Notes: generated from the sequence alone by a model not told the origin. A stretch of DNA of 64,000 nt from Streptomyces sp. I05A-00742 (GCF_013055795.1 NZ_JABETO010000005.1:150235-214234), one strand, 5' to 3'. Positions 1 to 8,707 are shown, counted from the first letter of the stretch. A program made the numbers and translations.

Positions 1-383
1 CCGTCGGCCTCCCGCACCGGGTCGAGCCGGCCCCGGCCGCGCAGCACCCGGCCTCCCGCGCGGGTCACGGAGGCCGTGATGTCGTGCGACTGGGCCAGCG
101 CCAGCCGCTTCACCCTGCGGTTGACCTTCCCCAGGTCCACCCCGATCACGGCGCCGTCGTCGACGGTGATCCCCAGCTCCTCGTACGACGAGTCGAAGGA
201 GGTCCTCACCTCCGCCGTCGCTATGAGCGTCTTCGAGGGCACGCAGTCGGTGAGCACCGACGCCCCGCCCAGACCGTCGCAGTCGACGACGGTCACCTCC
301 GCACCGAGCTGCGCGGCGACGAGCGCCGCCTCATAGCCGCCGGGTCCGCCACCGATGATCACGATCCGAGTCACGTACTCCAT
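1..383 (-). CDS. NAD(P)H-quinone dehydrogenase (LpdA-like flavoprotein), N-terminal part
   Basis: Only the first ~127 residues are in the window; the gene runs off the left edge. The protein begins MEYVTRIVIIGGGPGGYEAA, the Rossmann FAD-binding GxGxxG motif. At about residues 37-50 it has the segment GGASVLTDCVPSK, the place of the redox disulfide in dihydrolipoamide dehydrogenases. Only the second cysteine is present; the first is a serine. Loss of this cysteine is known from mycobacterial LpdA (Rv3303c), a quinone reductase that is not a lipoamide dehydrogenase, so that function is more likely here. The protein is cytoplasmic. The neighbour at 515 is divergent. The family call is firm, the substrate inferred. 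Confidence 0.85.
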   Translation of the reverse strand, partial: MEYVTRIVIIGGGPGGYEAALVAAQLGAEVTVVDCDGLGGASVLTDCVPSKTLIATAEVRTSFDSSYEELGITVDDGAVIGVDLGKVNRRVKRLALAQSHDITASVTRAGGRVLRGRGRLDPVREAD

Positions 384-514
384 TGTCCCGCACCCATCAA
401 AGCGACTCCTTCCGGGGCCTCCGGTGGTTCCGGCCGCCGCGCGACGGCGTACGTGCTCCCTTCGAGACTGCCATCCCAAATGCGGTCCCGCCTCACTCCC
501 GTACCCTCAGAACC

Positions 515-952
515 ATGTCGCTCTACGCCGCGTACGCCGGCAACCTCGACGCGCGGCTGATGACGCGCCGCGCCCCCCACTCGCCGCTGCGCGGCACGGG
601 CTGGCTCGCCGACTGGCGCCTGACCTTCGGCGGGGAGCAGATGGGCTGGGAGGGCGCCCTGGCCACCGTGGTGGAGGAGCCGCAGTCACAGGTCTTCGTC
701 GCCCTCTACGACATCGCTCCGATGGACGAGGAGTCGATGGACCGTTGGGAGGGCGTCGGCCTCGGCATCTACCGGCGCATGCGCGTCCGGGTGCACACCC
801 TGGACGGCGAGGAGACCGCCTGGATCTACGTCCTCAACGGCTACGAGGGCGGCCTGCCCTCCGCCCGCTACCTGGGCGAGATCGCGGACGCGGCGGAGTC
901 GGCGGGGGCGCCGCACGACTATGTGATGGAGCTGCGCAAGCGGCCGTGCTGA
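515..952 (+). CDS. gamma-glutamylcyclotransferase family protein
   Basis: A 145-residue cytoplasmic protein starting MSLYAAYAGNLDARLM. The YAGN segment fits the glycine-rich substrate loop (YGSN/YAGN) of the GGCT-like BtrG fold, and the length is usual for bacterial members. Family enzymes release 5-oxoproline from gamma-glutamyl compounds; the substrate here is unknown. The ATG at 515 was chosen because the family N-terminus aligns there, and the 44 extra upstream codons read like non-coding sequence. The stop is followed almost at once by a dispersed repeat (960-1060) that probably acts as terminator. Confidence 0.8.
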   Translation: MSLYAAYAGNLDARLMTRRAPHSPLRGTGWLADWRLTFGGEQMGWEGALATVVEEPQSQVFVALYDIAPMDEESMDRWEGVGLGIYRRMRVRVHTLDGEETAWIYVLNGYEGGLPSARYLGEIADAAESAGAPHDYVMELRKRPC

Positions 953-959
953 GGCACGA

Positions 960-1060
960 CAGCCCGTCCGGCGTTTGAGGACAGCGCGCGAAGCGCGCTT
1001 CGGGGGGTGCGGGGGCACAGCCCCTGCAAGAAACGGTGAAAGGGCGGGGTTGGGGCACCC
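960..1060 (+). repeat. dispersed Streptomyces repeat, copy 1 (terminator-like)
   Basis: About 100 bp starting CAGCCCGTCCGGCG directly after the stop of the cyclotransferase gene. It contains TTGAGGAC, the small inverted repeat GCGCGAAGCGCGC, a GGGG-rich stem (GTGCGGGGGC.. GCCCC) and the box AAGAAACGGTGAAAGGG. Two further copies lie at 28520-28618 and 44480-44599. All follow a gene end, so a termination or RNA-end function is likely. Confidence 0.75.
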
Positions 1061-1155
1061 TCCCGCGCCTCGCGGAACTGCACCCGCAGGGCCACCTTCC
1101 GGACCTCTCGTGGGATACGACGAAGGAACAGTCGCAAGACCGTAACCTGCGACAT

Positions 1156-1167
1156 CTACGCGCGTAG
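1156..1167. promoter_or_regulatory. palindromic operator CTACGCGCGTAG upstream of PNP
   Basis: A perfect 12-bp palindrome ending 25 bp before the GTG of the purine nucleoside phosphorylase gene. The same 12-mer occurs exactly before deoC (13436), add (25075) and the nucleoside ABC transporter (34473), and with two changes before the BMP lipoprotein gene (35653). The position fits a repressor site over the promoter or start. The regulator was not found in the window. Confidence 0.75.
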
Positions 1168-1192
1168 GCGCCGACCGGTTACCCTCGTCCGC

Positions 1193-2014
1193 GTGAACGC
1201 ATCAGTTACTCCGGACATCCAGGCCGACCCGTACGCCGCGGCCGACGCCGCCGCCGCCCGCCTGCGCGAGCTCACGGGCGCCGAGACCCACGACGTCGCC
1301 CTGGTCATGGGCTCCGGCTGGGTTCCCGCCACCGAGGCGCTCGGCACCCCCGAGACCGAGTTCCCGGTCACCGAGCTCCCGGGCTTCTCCGCCGCCGCCG
1401 TCGCCGGCCACGCGGGCACCGTGCGCTCGTACAAGGTCAACGACAAGCGCGCGCTCGTCTTCCTCGGCCGTACGCACTACTACGAGGGCCGCGGCGTCGC
1501 CGCCGTCGTGCACGGCGTGCGCACCTCCGTCGCCGCCGGCTGCAAGACCGTCGTCCTGACCAACGGCTGCGGCGGCCTGCGCGAGGGCATGCGCCCCGGC
1601 CAGCCGGTGCTGATCAGCGACCACATCAACCTCACGGCGACCTCGCCGATCGTCGGCGCCAACTTCGTCGACCTCACCGACCTGTACTCGTCCCGCCTCC
1701 GCACCCTGTGCAAGGAGGTCGACCCGACCCTCGAAGAGGGCGTGTACGTCCAGTTCCCCGGCCCGCACTACGAGACGCCGGCCGAGATCAAGATGATCCG
1801 TACCCTGGGCGCGGACCTGGTCGGCATGTCCACCACCCTGGAAGCGATCGCGGCGCGCGAGGCGGGCGCGGAGGTGCTCGGCATCTCCCTCGTCACCAAC
1901 CTGGCCGCGGGCATGACCGGCGAGCCCCTCAACCACGAAGAGGTGCTCCAGGCCGGCCGTGACTCGGCCGCCCGCATGGGCTCGCTGCTGGCGCAGGTGC
2001 TGCCCCGCCTGTGA
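1193..2014 (+). CDS. purine nucleoside phosphorylase (trimeric PNP-I type)
   Basis: A 273-residue cytoplasmic enzyme that cleaves purine nucleosides with phosphate to the free base and (deoxy)ribose-1-phosphate. Family motifs are in order: MGSGW (~41), GRTHYYEGR (~91), the long signature beginning [11 protein letters not shown] (~190) with MSTTLEA, and VTNLAAGM near residue 240. The asparagine of VTN is the base-contact residue typical of PNP as opposed to MTA phosphorylase. The start is GTG at 1193; no better in-frame start lies between it and the operator at 1156. A strong hairpin (2026-2081) follows, then a phosphopentomutase-like gene, which would use the sugar-1-phosphate product. The operator suggests induction by nucleosides. 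Confidence 0.92.
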   Translation: MNASVTPDIQADPYAAADAAAARLRELTGAETHDVALVMGSGWVPATEALGTPETEFPVTELPGFSAAAVAGHAGTVRSYKVNDKRALVFLGRTHYYEGRGVAAVVHGVRTSVAAGCKTVVLTNGCGGLREGMRPGQPVLISDHINLTATSPIVGANFVDLTDLYSSRLRTLCKEVDPTLEEGVYVQFPGPHYETPAEIKMIRTLGADLVGMSTTLEAIAAREAGAEVLGISLVTNLAAGMTGEPLNHEEVLQAGRDSAARMGSLLAQVLPRL

Positions 2015-2025
2015 CGGCCCGCCGC

Positions 2026-2081
2026 CCGGAGGCGCGGGCCCACCCACGGCGGGCAGCCGGTGGGCGGGCCCGCGCCTCCGG
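2026..2081 (+). terminator. long stem-loop between PNP and phosphosugar mutase
   Basis: The 16-bp arms CCGGAGGCGCGGGCCC (2026-2041) and GGGCCCGCGCCTCCGG (2066-2081) are perfectly complementary, with a 24-nt loop that can form a second small stem. It starts 12 bp after the PNP stop. There is no U-tract, as is usual in Streptomyces. It probably ends or attenuates the PNP transcript. Confidence 0.75.
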
Positions 2082-2249
2082 CGCGTGTCGAGCCCCTTCC
2101 GGCCGGGCGTGAGCCCTTCCCGGTGAATCGGGGAACACACGTACCAGTGCCCCCGGACGCCACCGCCGCCCGCCCGCGCCGTACCCGCACCACACACCGC
2201 ACCGCACGCATCGCATCGCATCGCACCAGACAACCCCCGGAGGAACATC

Positions 2250-3938
2250 GTGGAGCAGGAGCGAGACCTCCTCACCCGAGCCCGGACCTGGCTCGCCGAG
2301 GACCCCGACCCCGAGACCCGCGCCGAGCTCGCCGAGCTGATCGACGCCGAGAACCTGCCCGAGCTGGCGGCCCGCTTCGCCGGCACCCTGCAGTTCGGCA
2401 CCGCCGGCCTCCGCGGCGAGCTGGGCGCGGGCCCGATGCGGATGAACCGCGCCGTGGTCATCCGGGCGGCGGCGGGCCTCGCCGCGTACCTCAAGAAGCA
2501 GGGCAATCCCGGCGGCACCGTCGTCATCGGCTATGACGCCCGTCACAAGAGCGCGGACTTCGCCCGCGACACGGCGGCCGTCATGGTCGGCGCGGGCCTC
2601 AAGGCGGCGCTCCTCCCCCGCCCCCTGCCCACCCCGGTCCTCGCCTTCGCCATCCGCCACCTGGGTGCCGTGGCCGGTGTCGAGGTGACCGCCAGCCACA
2701 ACCCGCCGCGCGACAATGGCTACAAGGTCTACCTGGGCGACGGCTCCCAGATCGTGCCCCCGGCCGACGCCGGGATCGCCGCCGAGATCGCCGCCGTCGC
2801 GAGCCTGGACGACGTGCCCCGCCCGTCGGCCGGCTGGGAGACCCTCCGCGACACCGTCGTCGAGGCGTACCTGGAGCGGACGGACGCCGTCCTGACCGCC
2901 GGTTCCGCCCGCGACGTGCGCGTCGTCTACACGCCGCTGCACGGCGTCGGCCGCACCGTCCTGACCGCCGCCTTCGCCCGCGCCGGCTTCCCGGCCCCGG
3001 TCGTCGTCGCCGAGCAGGCCGAGCCGGACCCGGAGTTCCCGACCGTCGCCTTCCCCAACCCGGAGGAGCCGGGCGCGATGGACCTGTCCTTCGCCACGGC
3101 CCGCGACGCGGCCGCCCGGGGCGAGGCGCCGGACATCATCATCGCCAACGACCCGGACGCCGACCGCTGCGCCGTCGCCGTGCCCGACCCCGCCTCCGCC
3201 GAGGGCTGGCGGATGCTGCGCGGCGACGAGGTCGGCGCGCTGCTGGCCGAGCACCTGGTGCACAAGAACGCGATCGGCACCTTCGCGACGACGATCGTCT
3301 CGTCGTCCCTGCTCTCCCGCATCGCCGCCACGAGCACCGGCACCTCCTACGAGGAGACCCTCACCGGCTTCAAGTGGCTGGCCCGCGCCGACGGCCTGCG
3401 CTACGCCTACGAGGAGGCGCTGGGCTACTGCGTGGACCCGGAGGGCGTCCGTGACAAGGACGGCATCACCGCCGCCCTGCTCGTCGCCGAGCTGGCCGCC
3501 GAGCTCAAGGAGAAGGGCCGCACCCTCACCGACCTCCTCGACGACCTGGCCGTCGAGCACGGCCTGCACGCCACGGACCAGCTCTCGGTCCGCGTCCAGG
3601 ACCTGTCCCTGATCGCCGACGCCATGCGGCGGCTGCGCGAGCAGCCCCCGTCCGCCCTGGCCGGCCTCGCCGTCGCCACGGCGGAGGACCTGGCCGAGGG
3701 CTCGGCCGCACTGCCGCCGACCGACGGCCTGCGGTACCACCTTTCGGGTGACGCCGAGGGCACCGTCTCGGGCGCCCGGGTGATCGTCCGCCCGAGCGGC
3801 ACCGAGCCGAAGCTCAAGTGCTACCTGGAGGTCGTCGTCCCGGTCGGCTCCGCGACGGCCCTCGCCGACGCGCGGCGCCGGGCGGCGGACGTCCTCGCGG
3901 CGATCAAGAAGGACCTGGCGGAGGCGGCGGGTATCTGA
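2250..3938 (+). CDS. phospho-sugar mutase, PGM2-like (probable phosphopentomutase)
   Basis: A 562-residue alpha-D-phosphohexomutase superfamily enzyme. Visible motifs: GTAGLRG (~48-54), the phosphoserine loop TASHNPP (~149), the metal loop NDPDADR (~300), and the phosphate-binding RPSGTEPK (~514). The length and the GTAGLRGELG start match the PGM2 branch, whose vertebrate member is mainly a phosphopentomutase. With PNP upstream, conversion of (deoxy)ribose-1-phosphate to the 5-phosphate is the likely role; phosphomanno- or phosphoglucomutase activity cannot be excluded. The GTG start has a clear Shine-Dalgarno (GGAGGAACATC). The PNP hairpin and the lack of an operator of its own suggest read-through or a separate promoter. 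Confidence 0.88.
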   Translation: MEQERDLLTRARTWLAEDPDPETRAELAELIDAENLPELAARFAGTLQFGTAGLRGELGAGPMRMNRAVVIRAAAGLAAYLKKQGNPGGTVVIGYDARHKSADFARDTAAVMVGAGLKAALLPRPLPTPVLAFAIRHLGAVAGVEVTASHNPPRDNGYKVYLGDGSQIVPPADAGIAAEIAAVASLDDVPRPSAGWETLRDTVVEAYLERTDAVLTAGSARDVRVVYTPLHGVGRTVLTAAFARAGFPAPVVVAEQAEPDPEFPTVAFPNPEEPGAMDLSFATARDAAARGEAPDIIIANDPDADRCAVAVPDPASAEGWRMLRGDEVGALLAEHLVHKNAIGTFATTIVSSSLLSRIAATSTGTSYEETLTGFKWLARADGLRYAYEEALGYCVDPEGVRDKDGITAALLVAELAAELKEKGRTLTDLLDDLAVEHGLHATDQLSVRVQDLSLIADAMRRLREQPPSALAGLAVATAEDLAEGSAALPPTDGLRYHLSGDAEGTVSGARVIVRPSGTEPKLKCYLEVVVPVGSATALADARRRAADVLAAIKKDLAEAAGI

Positions 3939-3993
3939 CCCGTCGCAGGCCCTGTTCCCGGCGCACGGGGGCGGGGCCTTCGCCGTCGCTCGC

Positions 3994-4590
3994 CTACGGT
4001 TCCTGCTGAACGGCCTGGACGGCCTGGACGGCCTGGACGGCCTCAGCGTCGACGCGGACGTCGATCAGGTCACTGACCACGACGCCGCCCCGGTCGACGG
4101 AGTCGTTCCAACTGACGCCGAAGTCCTGCCGGTTGATACGCGTCCTCCCGGTGAACCCGGCACGCCGCCGGGGACCGAGGTCACGCCCGTCCTCCCACCA
4201 CGGGGTGTCCCACTGCCCCAGATAGGTCATGTCGAGCGTCACCGGCCGCGTCACGCCCCGCACCGTGAGGTCACCGTCGACCGCGAACTCGGTGGCGCTC
4301 AGCTGCCTCACCTGCGTTCCGGTGAACGTCCAGGCCGGGTGATGCTCGACGTCGAAGAAGTCGGCGCTGCGGAGATGGGCGTCGCGCTGCGGTTGTCCGG
4401 TCCACACCTGCGTGGCGTCCATGGTCACCTCGACCCGCGCGTTCTCCGGGTGGTCGGGATCGACTTCGAGGGAACCGTGAACGTCCTTGATGTGCCCGCG
4501 CACGTACGTGACCATCATGTGGCGCGCCCGGAATTCGACACCGGTGTGGCCCGGCTCGAAGAACCATCTGGTGATGTTGCTGCTGGCCAT
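3994..4590 (-). CDS. YceI family protein
   Basis: A 198-residue protein starting MASSNITRWFFEPGHTGVEF, the usual YceI opening (substrate-binding lipocalin-like barrel that binds polyisoprenoid-type lipids in characterised members). The family core covers residues ~8-180, including DGDLTVRGVTRPVTLD and a C-terminal INRQDFGVSWN motif. There is no signal peptide, so it should be cytoplasmic, as in many actinobacterial homologues. The C-terminus ends in a short tandem AVQ repeat, encoded by about four near-identical GGCCTGGAC units at 4013-4045, which probably varies in number between strains. GTGGAGCC precedes the ATG. Confidence 0.9.
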   Translation of the reverse strand: MASSNITRWFFEPGHTGVEFRARHMMVTYVRGHIKDVHGSLEVDPDHPENARVEVTMDATQVWTGQPQRDAHLRSADFFDVEHHPAWTFTGTQVRQLSATEFAVDGDLTVRGVTRPVTLDMTYLGQWDTPWWEDGRDLGPRRRAGFTGRTRINRQDFGVSWNDSVDRGGVVVSDLIDVRVDAEAVQAVQAVQAVQQEP

Positions 4591-4773
4591 GGCGGCTCCA
4601 CGGGCACCGTCGTGCCCTTGCCGCCAGGGTAGTACCGGGACGGAAAGGGATGCATTCCGGCGGGGAGAACCCCCACGTCAGGCGGCGCCGGGGACAGGAA
4701 GGCGGTCTCTCAATTCCCGTCCCCCACAGCCGCATCGCGATTCCCGTCCCCGGCCGAGTGGTGACGGAGCCCG

Positions 4774-5949
4774 TCACCACTCGATGAGGACCGCCCCGCC
4801 GCAACCGGCCTTGCCCGCCTTGCCCGGCTCTCCGGGGTACCCGCGGAAACCGTTCCGCCCCTTGCCGCCGTTGCCGGTGTGCTTGTTGCCGTTGCCGCCC
4901 TCTCCGCCGAAGCCCGAGTCGCCGCCTTCGCCGCCGGTTCCGCCCGCTCCGCCGCAGCCGTACTTGCCCGGGGCCGTCCCGCCGGCTCCGCCGGCCCCGC
5001 CCGCGCCGCCGCCCGTGATCGTGCCGCCGCGGTTTTGAAACTGCCCGTTCTCGCCGCGCGCACCGGCGCCGCTGGTGCCGCCTTTCTTCCCTGCGGCTCC
5101 GTGGACGCCCTCGATGGGCAGAGCTTCGCAGCCCATCCCGTTCGCTCCCGACCCGCCCTGGCCGCCGTTCGCACGCCCGGACGGACCGCCGCCCTTCCCT
5201 CCGTAGCCCTTGGAGGTCTTGGCGTTGTAGCCACCCTCGGCGCCACCACCACCCGAGGGCGAAAGCCCTGTGCGACCAGGCTTTCCACCCTCGGCATGCG
5301 CCGCGCCGCGGTCGAGGCTGTACGAGTAGCCAACCGCGTAAGCGACCGAGTTGCTTCCGCTGCCGCCTTCCTTGCCCCCGCTCCCCTTGGAGCCGTTCGT
5401 GCCGTCCTTGCCGCCTCCCCAAGCGGTGGCACCGCCCCCGCCTCCGCTGCCGCCACTGCCGCCACTGCCACCCGCTCCTGGGGTGCCCGCTCTGCCGACG
5501 TGGCCCGAGACGCTCCTGCTGCCCTTCTTCAGCGGGAGGTGGCACTTCACAAAGGCTCCGGCGCTGCCACCGCCACCACCTCCACCGCCGCCGCCCCCAC
5601 CGCCACCACCGCCGCCGCCACCGCCACCACCGCCATCGCCGGCGTCGCCGCCACCGCCCCCACCCCCGCCACCGGACCCTCCGGCTCCGCCTGCCCCGCC
5701 ACCGCCTCCACCCCAGAGCGAAACGGTGACCGCAGTCACAGTCACCCCCTTGGGCACTGTGAAGCTGTAATCCCCGGGCTTTGTGAACAGCTTGGAGCCG
5801 TGGGGCGCGTCGGCCGCTCGTGCGGACGGTGCCTGACCACCGGCCAGGAGACTCAGCGCGGCCACTCCCGAGAGCGCCGCCACCAAAGCCGGCCGGAGCC
5901 CCCGACGGTCGGGCGCCTGCCGTTCGTTCATCCCGTTCATCTCATTCAT
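4774..5949 (-). CDS. secreted glycine-rich domain protein
   Basis: A 391-residue protein with a signal peptide (cluster RRGLRP, hydrophobic core ending LLAGGQAPSARA, cleavage near residue 46). It is followed by a short motif YSFTVPKGVTVTAVTVSLWG, then about 300 residues of Gly-Gly-X sequence with near-homopolymeric glycine runs around residues 90-130, and ends GCGGAVLIEW. This opening and ending match the bacterial glycine-rich domains also seen in phage tail-associated proteins (Gly_rich_2 type). Four cysteines are spread through the mature protein, possibly as disulfides. Function unknown; probably a surface or extracellular structural protein. The start has a good ribosome site (AAGGGAAGCG). 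Several in-frame ATG codons make the first residues uncertain. Confidence 0.75.
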   Translation of the reverse strand: MNEMNGMNERQAPDRRGLRPALVAALSGVAALSLLAGGQAPSARAADAPHGSKLFTKPGDYSFTVPKGVTVTAVTVSLWGGGGGGAGGAGGSGGGGGGGGGDAGDGGGGGGGGGGGGGGGGGGGGGGGSAGAFVKCHLPLKKGSRSVSGHVGRAGTPGAGGSGGSGGSGGGGGATAWGGGKDGTNGSKGSGGKEGGSGSNSVAYAVGYSYSLDRGAAHAEGGKPGRTGLSPSGGGGAEGGYNAKTSKGYGGKGGGPSGRANGGQGGSGANGMGCEALPIEGVHGAAGKKGGTSGAGARGENGQFQNRGGTITGGGAGGAGGAGGTAPGKYGCGGAGGTGGEGGDSGFGGEGGNGNKHTGNGGKGRNGFRGYPGEPGKAGKAGCGGAVLIEW

Positions 5950-6056
5950 TGAGACCGCTTCCCTTCGTCGTCGGGTGGGCCCCGGCCGGAGCCGGGACGG
6001 GCCGGAGCACGCCCGGCTGCAAGCGTGCTCCGGCGATGTCTCCGCGAGCGGACGAC

Positions 6057-6446
6057 TCAGAGGGAGCCGACCGTGCCGGACGCACCACCGGCCGCACTGG
6101 ACACGACCGACTTGGCGGTGTCGGTGGCGTTCGCCAACGGCCCGCTGGGAGCTTGGGGCGCGACAGCGCTGCCGGCGGACGAACCGGAGCTCGACGAGTC
6201 GCCGGCGGAGTCCGACGACGATGACGCCTTCGGGTCGTACGAGTACGTCGTCACCTCGGAGTGGGCCTTGGTGAGCTTGCCGGGCGCCGGCGAGACGACC
6301 AGCACCGGCCCACCGCCCCGCCCGTGGTCGTCCGCGTGCGCGGCGGTGGCCTGGCCGAGGATGAGGCCGGAGGCGGCGACGGTCAGGAAGGCGGCGGTCA
6401 GCCGGGAACGGCGAAGAGCGGATACGATTCTCCTTTGGGGGTTCAC
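6057..6446 (-). CDS. small secreted Ser/Ala-rich protein, unknown function
   Basis: 129 residues from the GTG at 6446 (AGGAATTA in front). There is a signal peptide with basic RRSR, a hydrophobic stretch of about 20 residues and cleavage near AAHA-DD. The mature part is short: a segment GPVLVVSPAPGKLTKAHSEV, then a low-complexity SSSSDSAGDSSSSG linker and an Ala/Ser tail. No family recognised. It lies 107 bp after the glycine-rich secreted gene on the same strand, but each appears to have its own leader. The coding start is the weakest part of the call. Confidence 0.55.
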   Translation of the reverse strand: MNPQRRIVSALRRSRLTAAFLTVAASGLILGQATAAHADDHGRGGGPVLVVSPAPGKLTKAHSEVTTYSYDPKASSSSDSAGDSSSSGSSAGSAVAPQAPSGPLANATDTAKSVVSSAAGGASGTVGSL

Positions 6447-6921
6447 TAATTCCTGAGAATTCTTATCCGGAGGGCACGCGGAACGCATGGCGCAGGGAAT
6501 GCGGAAGCACGGCCCTTCACCGCCCTCCGAAGGGTGCGGAGCGGAAACGAGGGGAAACTTTTCCGCCGCGAGCACGGTATTTATCGGCCATTCAGATTGC
6601 ACGTCAAGTCACACAGTCCGACCCCGGAGAGCGCATTCGCACGTGAATGCGACACCAGAACGCCGTCCGCAGCGAAGCCCCGCCTACGGAGATACCCGGA
6701 ACTCGCCGGCACACCCACTGACACCTGTCCGACCAGCCCGGAGGCCGCCGCACCGACACCGCGAAAGCCCGCCCTCCCCCACCCCGCTCACAAGCCGCAA
6801 CGCTCACCCCACCCCTCCGTCAACTCCCCACCACTCAGCCCCCGCTGGAGGAAATGAGCGCACGGAAGTTGAACTGTGGCCCCCTTCCTCTCCCCGCCCC
6901 TGCCCGACGGCCACCGCTCCG
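6447..6921. other. 475-bp intergenic stretch without a supported gene
   Basis: It lies between the start of the small secreted protein and the end of the DUF6415 gene. Open frames here are short, without ribosome sites or recognisable protein features. The local sequence has more A+T-rich words (e.g. around 6545-6600) than the flanks, as expected for promoter DNA of the leftward gene and for an island boundary. No repeat or hairpin stands out. Confidence 0.5.
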
Positions 6922-7386
6922 TCACTCGTCCAGGCAGTCGGCCAGCCGACGGCAGGTGCGACCGAGGTCGTCCATGTACATCGCCGCCGCTGTCCGGCCG
7001 GGTTCGGCAACACGGTCGAGGTCGTCCTCCACCCGGTGAATCAGCGCCGTCCACTGAATCCACGCCATCGTCCCCTGCTCCACCTCCTCCGCCCGACTAC
7101 GAGCCACCCGCAACATGCGCCGCACGTGCTTGCGCAACGTCACGGTGATCTCCCGCACTTCGGCGGCCCGGGGCGGACGCGCCCGCACTTGGAGGGCGCG
7201 GCGGACGGTGGCACGGATGGTGACGAGGTCGAGGGGCTCGACGTCGCCGGTCATCAAGGTCATGACCGGCGGGTGCGGGTCGTCGCTGCGGCTGCGCGAG
7301 GGCTCGGCCGGTGGCATGGTGATCGCCTGGTTCCGTTCTGGTACGGGCGCATCGCCGGACGCGTGCGCCGGTTCGCCGGACGGCAT
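6922..7386 (-). CDS. DUF6415-type protein
   Basis: 154 residues, cytoplasmic, mostly helical, with the core DLVTIRATVRRAL.. LRKHVRRMLRVARSR..GTMAW..HRVEDDLDRVAE and a final DLGRTCRRLADCLDE. I recognise this as the actinobacterial DUF6415 family, often annotated as associated with natural-product biosynthesis and often next to XRE/TPR regulators, as here: the XRE gene lies upstream on the same strand, 82 bp away. Function unknown. A shorter start at the internal ATG (MPPAEPSRS, ~7317) is possible; neither has a strong ribosome site. Confidence 0.65.
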   Translation of the reverse strand: MPSGEPAHASGDAPVPERNQAITMPPAEPSRSRSDDPHPPVMTLMTGDVEPLDLVTIRATVRRALQVRARPPRAAEVREITVTLRKHVRRMLRVARSRAEEVEQGTMAWIQWTALIHRVEDDLDRVAEPGRTAAAMYMDDLGRTCRRLADCLDE

Positions 7387-7468
7387 CGGGTTTCACATCC
7401 CGGGTGCCACCGATTCCATCGCGGCAAGGCTGCAGGGACCACCGGCGATTCCACAGGGACGCAGCGTC

Positions 7469-8707
7469 CTACTTTTCGGCGCTTCGCCAATCCCCTTCCA
7501 CGATCCCCAGGAACTCGGCCAGCCTGCGCAGCCCCGGCGGGTGCGCGGGGCCGGACATCAGGTCCGTGACAGTGGCGACGGCCAGGGTGTGGTGCCGTAT
7601 CCAGGCCGGGGCCGTGCGGTGCAGCTTCTCCAACGTGCGGACCGCTTCGGGTACGTTGCCGAGATCCGTGTGGGCGCGGGCCAGGTCCAGGAGCAGCCAG
7701 GTCCGCCAGGACGGCGGGATGTCGGCGCTCAGCCGCATACCCCGGGCGAGGCGGACGGCCTCCTGCGGGTGGGCGTGCTGGACCGCCAGGCGTACGCGTT
7801 CGATGCGCACGGAGGACCGGCTGAAGACACTGACCAGTTTGCCGTTGGGCGCCGGGGGCATGGTGGCCAGGCGGCCCGCTGCCTGCTCGGCCGTGCGCAT
7901 CATGTCGTCGGCAGTGCCGTAGTCGCCGGATCGGGCGGAACTGGTGGCGGCGGACATCAGCAGGCCGCCCCAGACGCGTACGCCCTCGGCGCGGTGCACG
8001 TGGTCCCGCTCGACGCCGTCGGCCGCGTGAACGGCCAGGTTCATCGCGTCGTCCAGCCGGTTCTGACGCTGGTACGCCCAGGCCATGGAGTTGCAGATCA
8101 TCGCGGGGAGCAGGGGATCCCGCGACGCCTCGGCGGCAGTGATCGCCCGCTCCAGGGCGAAGATCGCGAGGTCGGTCTTGCCCAGGCGGATCGACAGGTG
8201 CCCGCCGAGCTGTAACGTCTTCGCCAAAGCGGCCTGGCCTGCGGCTCTTTGGCGATCGTCCCTCACGGACGCGGCCAGCCGGCTGTCCGCGATGACCCCC
8301 GGCAGCACCTCCATGAGACGCCCGAACTCCGCGTCGTGGTACAGCGTCCACGCCTCCTCGATCGCGGCCCGCAGCAGCGGCAACGTCAAGGTCTCGACCC
8401 CGTCCGGTTCGGGGGGCACCGCGAACAGCGGGGGCGCGATCGCCCGTCTGACGGCCACCAGTTGAGGCGGCTCGGCCTGCCCCGTGGAGGCGACACCGGG
8501 CGGATCGCCCAGCAGCGCCGTGACCTCCACGCCGAGCCCCTTGGCCAGAGCGTGCAGAGTCGGCAGCCTGGCCGAGTGCTTCCGCCGCTGCTCCAGCTTC
8601 CGCACCACATCCACCGACACCCCGGCCCGCCCCGCCAGCCCCTCCTGCGTAAGCCCGGCCATCCGCCGCAGCCTTCCCACACGATCACCCAGGTGTTCGC
8701 TTCCCAT
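7469..8707 (-). CDS. XRE-family regulator with C-terminal TPR-like helical repeats
   Basis: 412 residues. Residues ~5-62 form a Cro/C1-type helix-turn-helix (LGDRVGRLRRMAGLTQEGLA). After a linker, residues ~105-400 are Ala/Leu-rich helix pairs of the TPR type found in streptomycete regulators that may sense peptides or partner proteins. The divergent gene is a methyltransferase (8832), the co-directional downstream gene is DUF6415. This XRE-TPR plus small DUF-protein arrangement is common in Streptomyces accessory regions. It probably regulates itself and the divergent gene from the 124-bp intergenic region. Confidence 0.8.
   Translation of the reverse strand: MGSEHLGDRVGRLRRMAGLTQEGLAGRAGVSVDVVRKLEQRRKHSARLPTLHALAKGLGVEVTALLGDPPGVASTGQAEPPQLVAVRRAIAPPLFAVPPEPDGVETLTLPLLRAAIEEAWTLYHDAEFGRLMEVLPGVIADSRLAASVRDDRQRAAGQAALAKTLQLGGHLSIRLGKTDLAIFALERAITAAEASRDPLLPAMICNSMAWAYQRQNRLDDAMNLAVHAADGVERDHVHRAEGVRVWGGLLMSAATSSARSGDYGTADDMMRTAEQAAGRLATMPPAPNGKLVSVFSRSSVRIERVRLAVQHAHPQEAVRLARGMRLSADIPPSWRTWLLLDLARAHTDLGNVPEAVRTLEKLHRTAPAWIRHHTLAVATVTDLMSGPAHPPGLRRLAEFLGIVEGDWRSAEK

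Noticed and set aside
1202..2527. Long open frames opposite PNP, the mutase and many other genes
   Set aside because: Antisense frames in high-GC DNA are long because stop codons are rare. They lack family motifs and ribosome sites, while the opposite strand encodes recognised enzymes.
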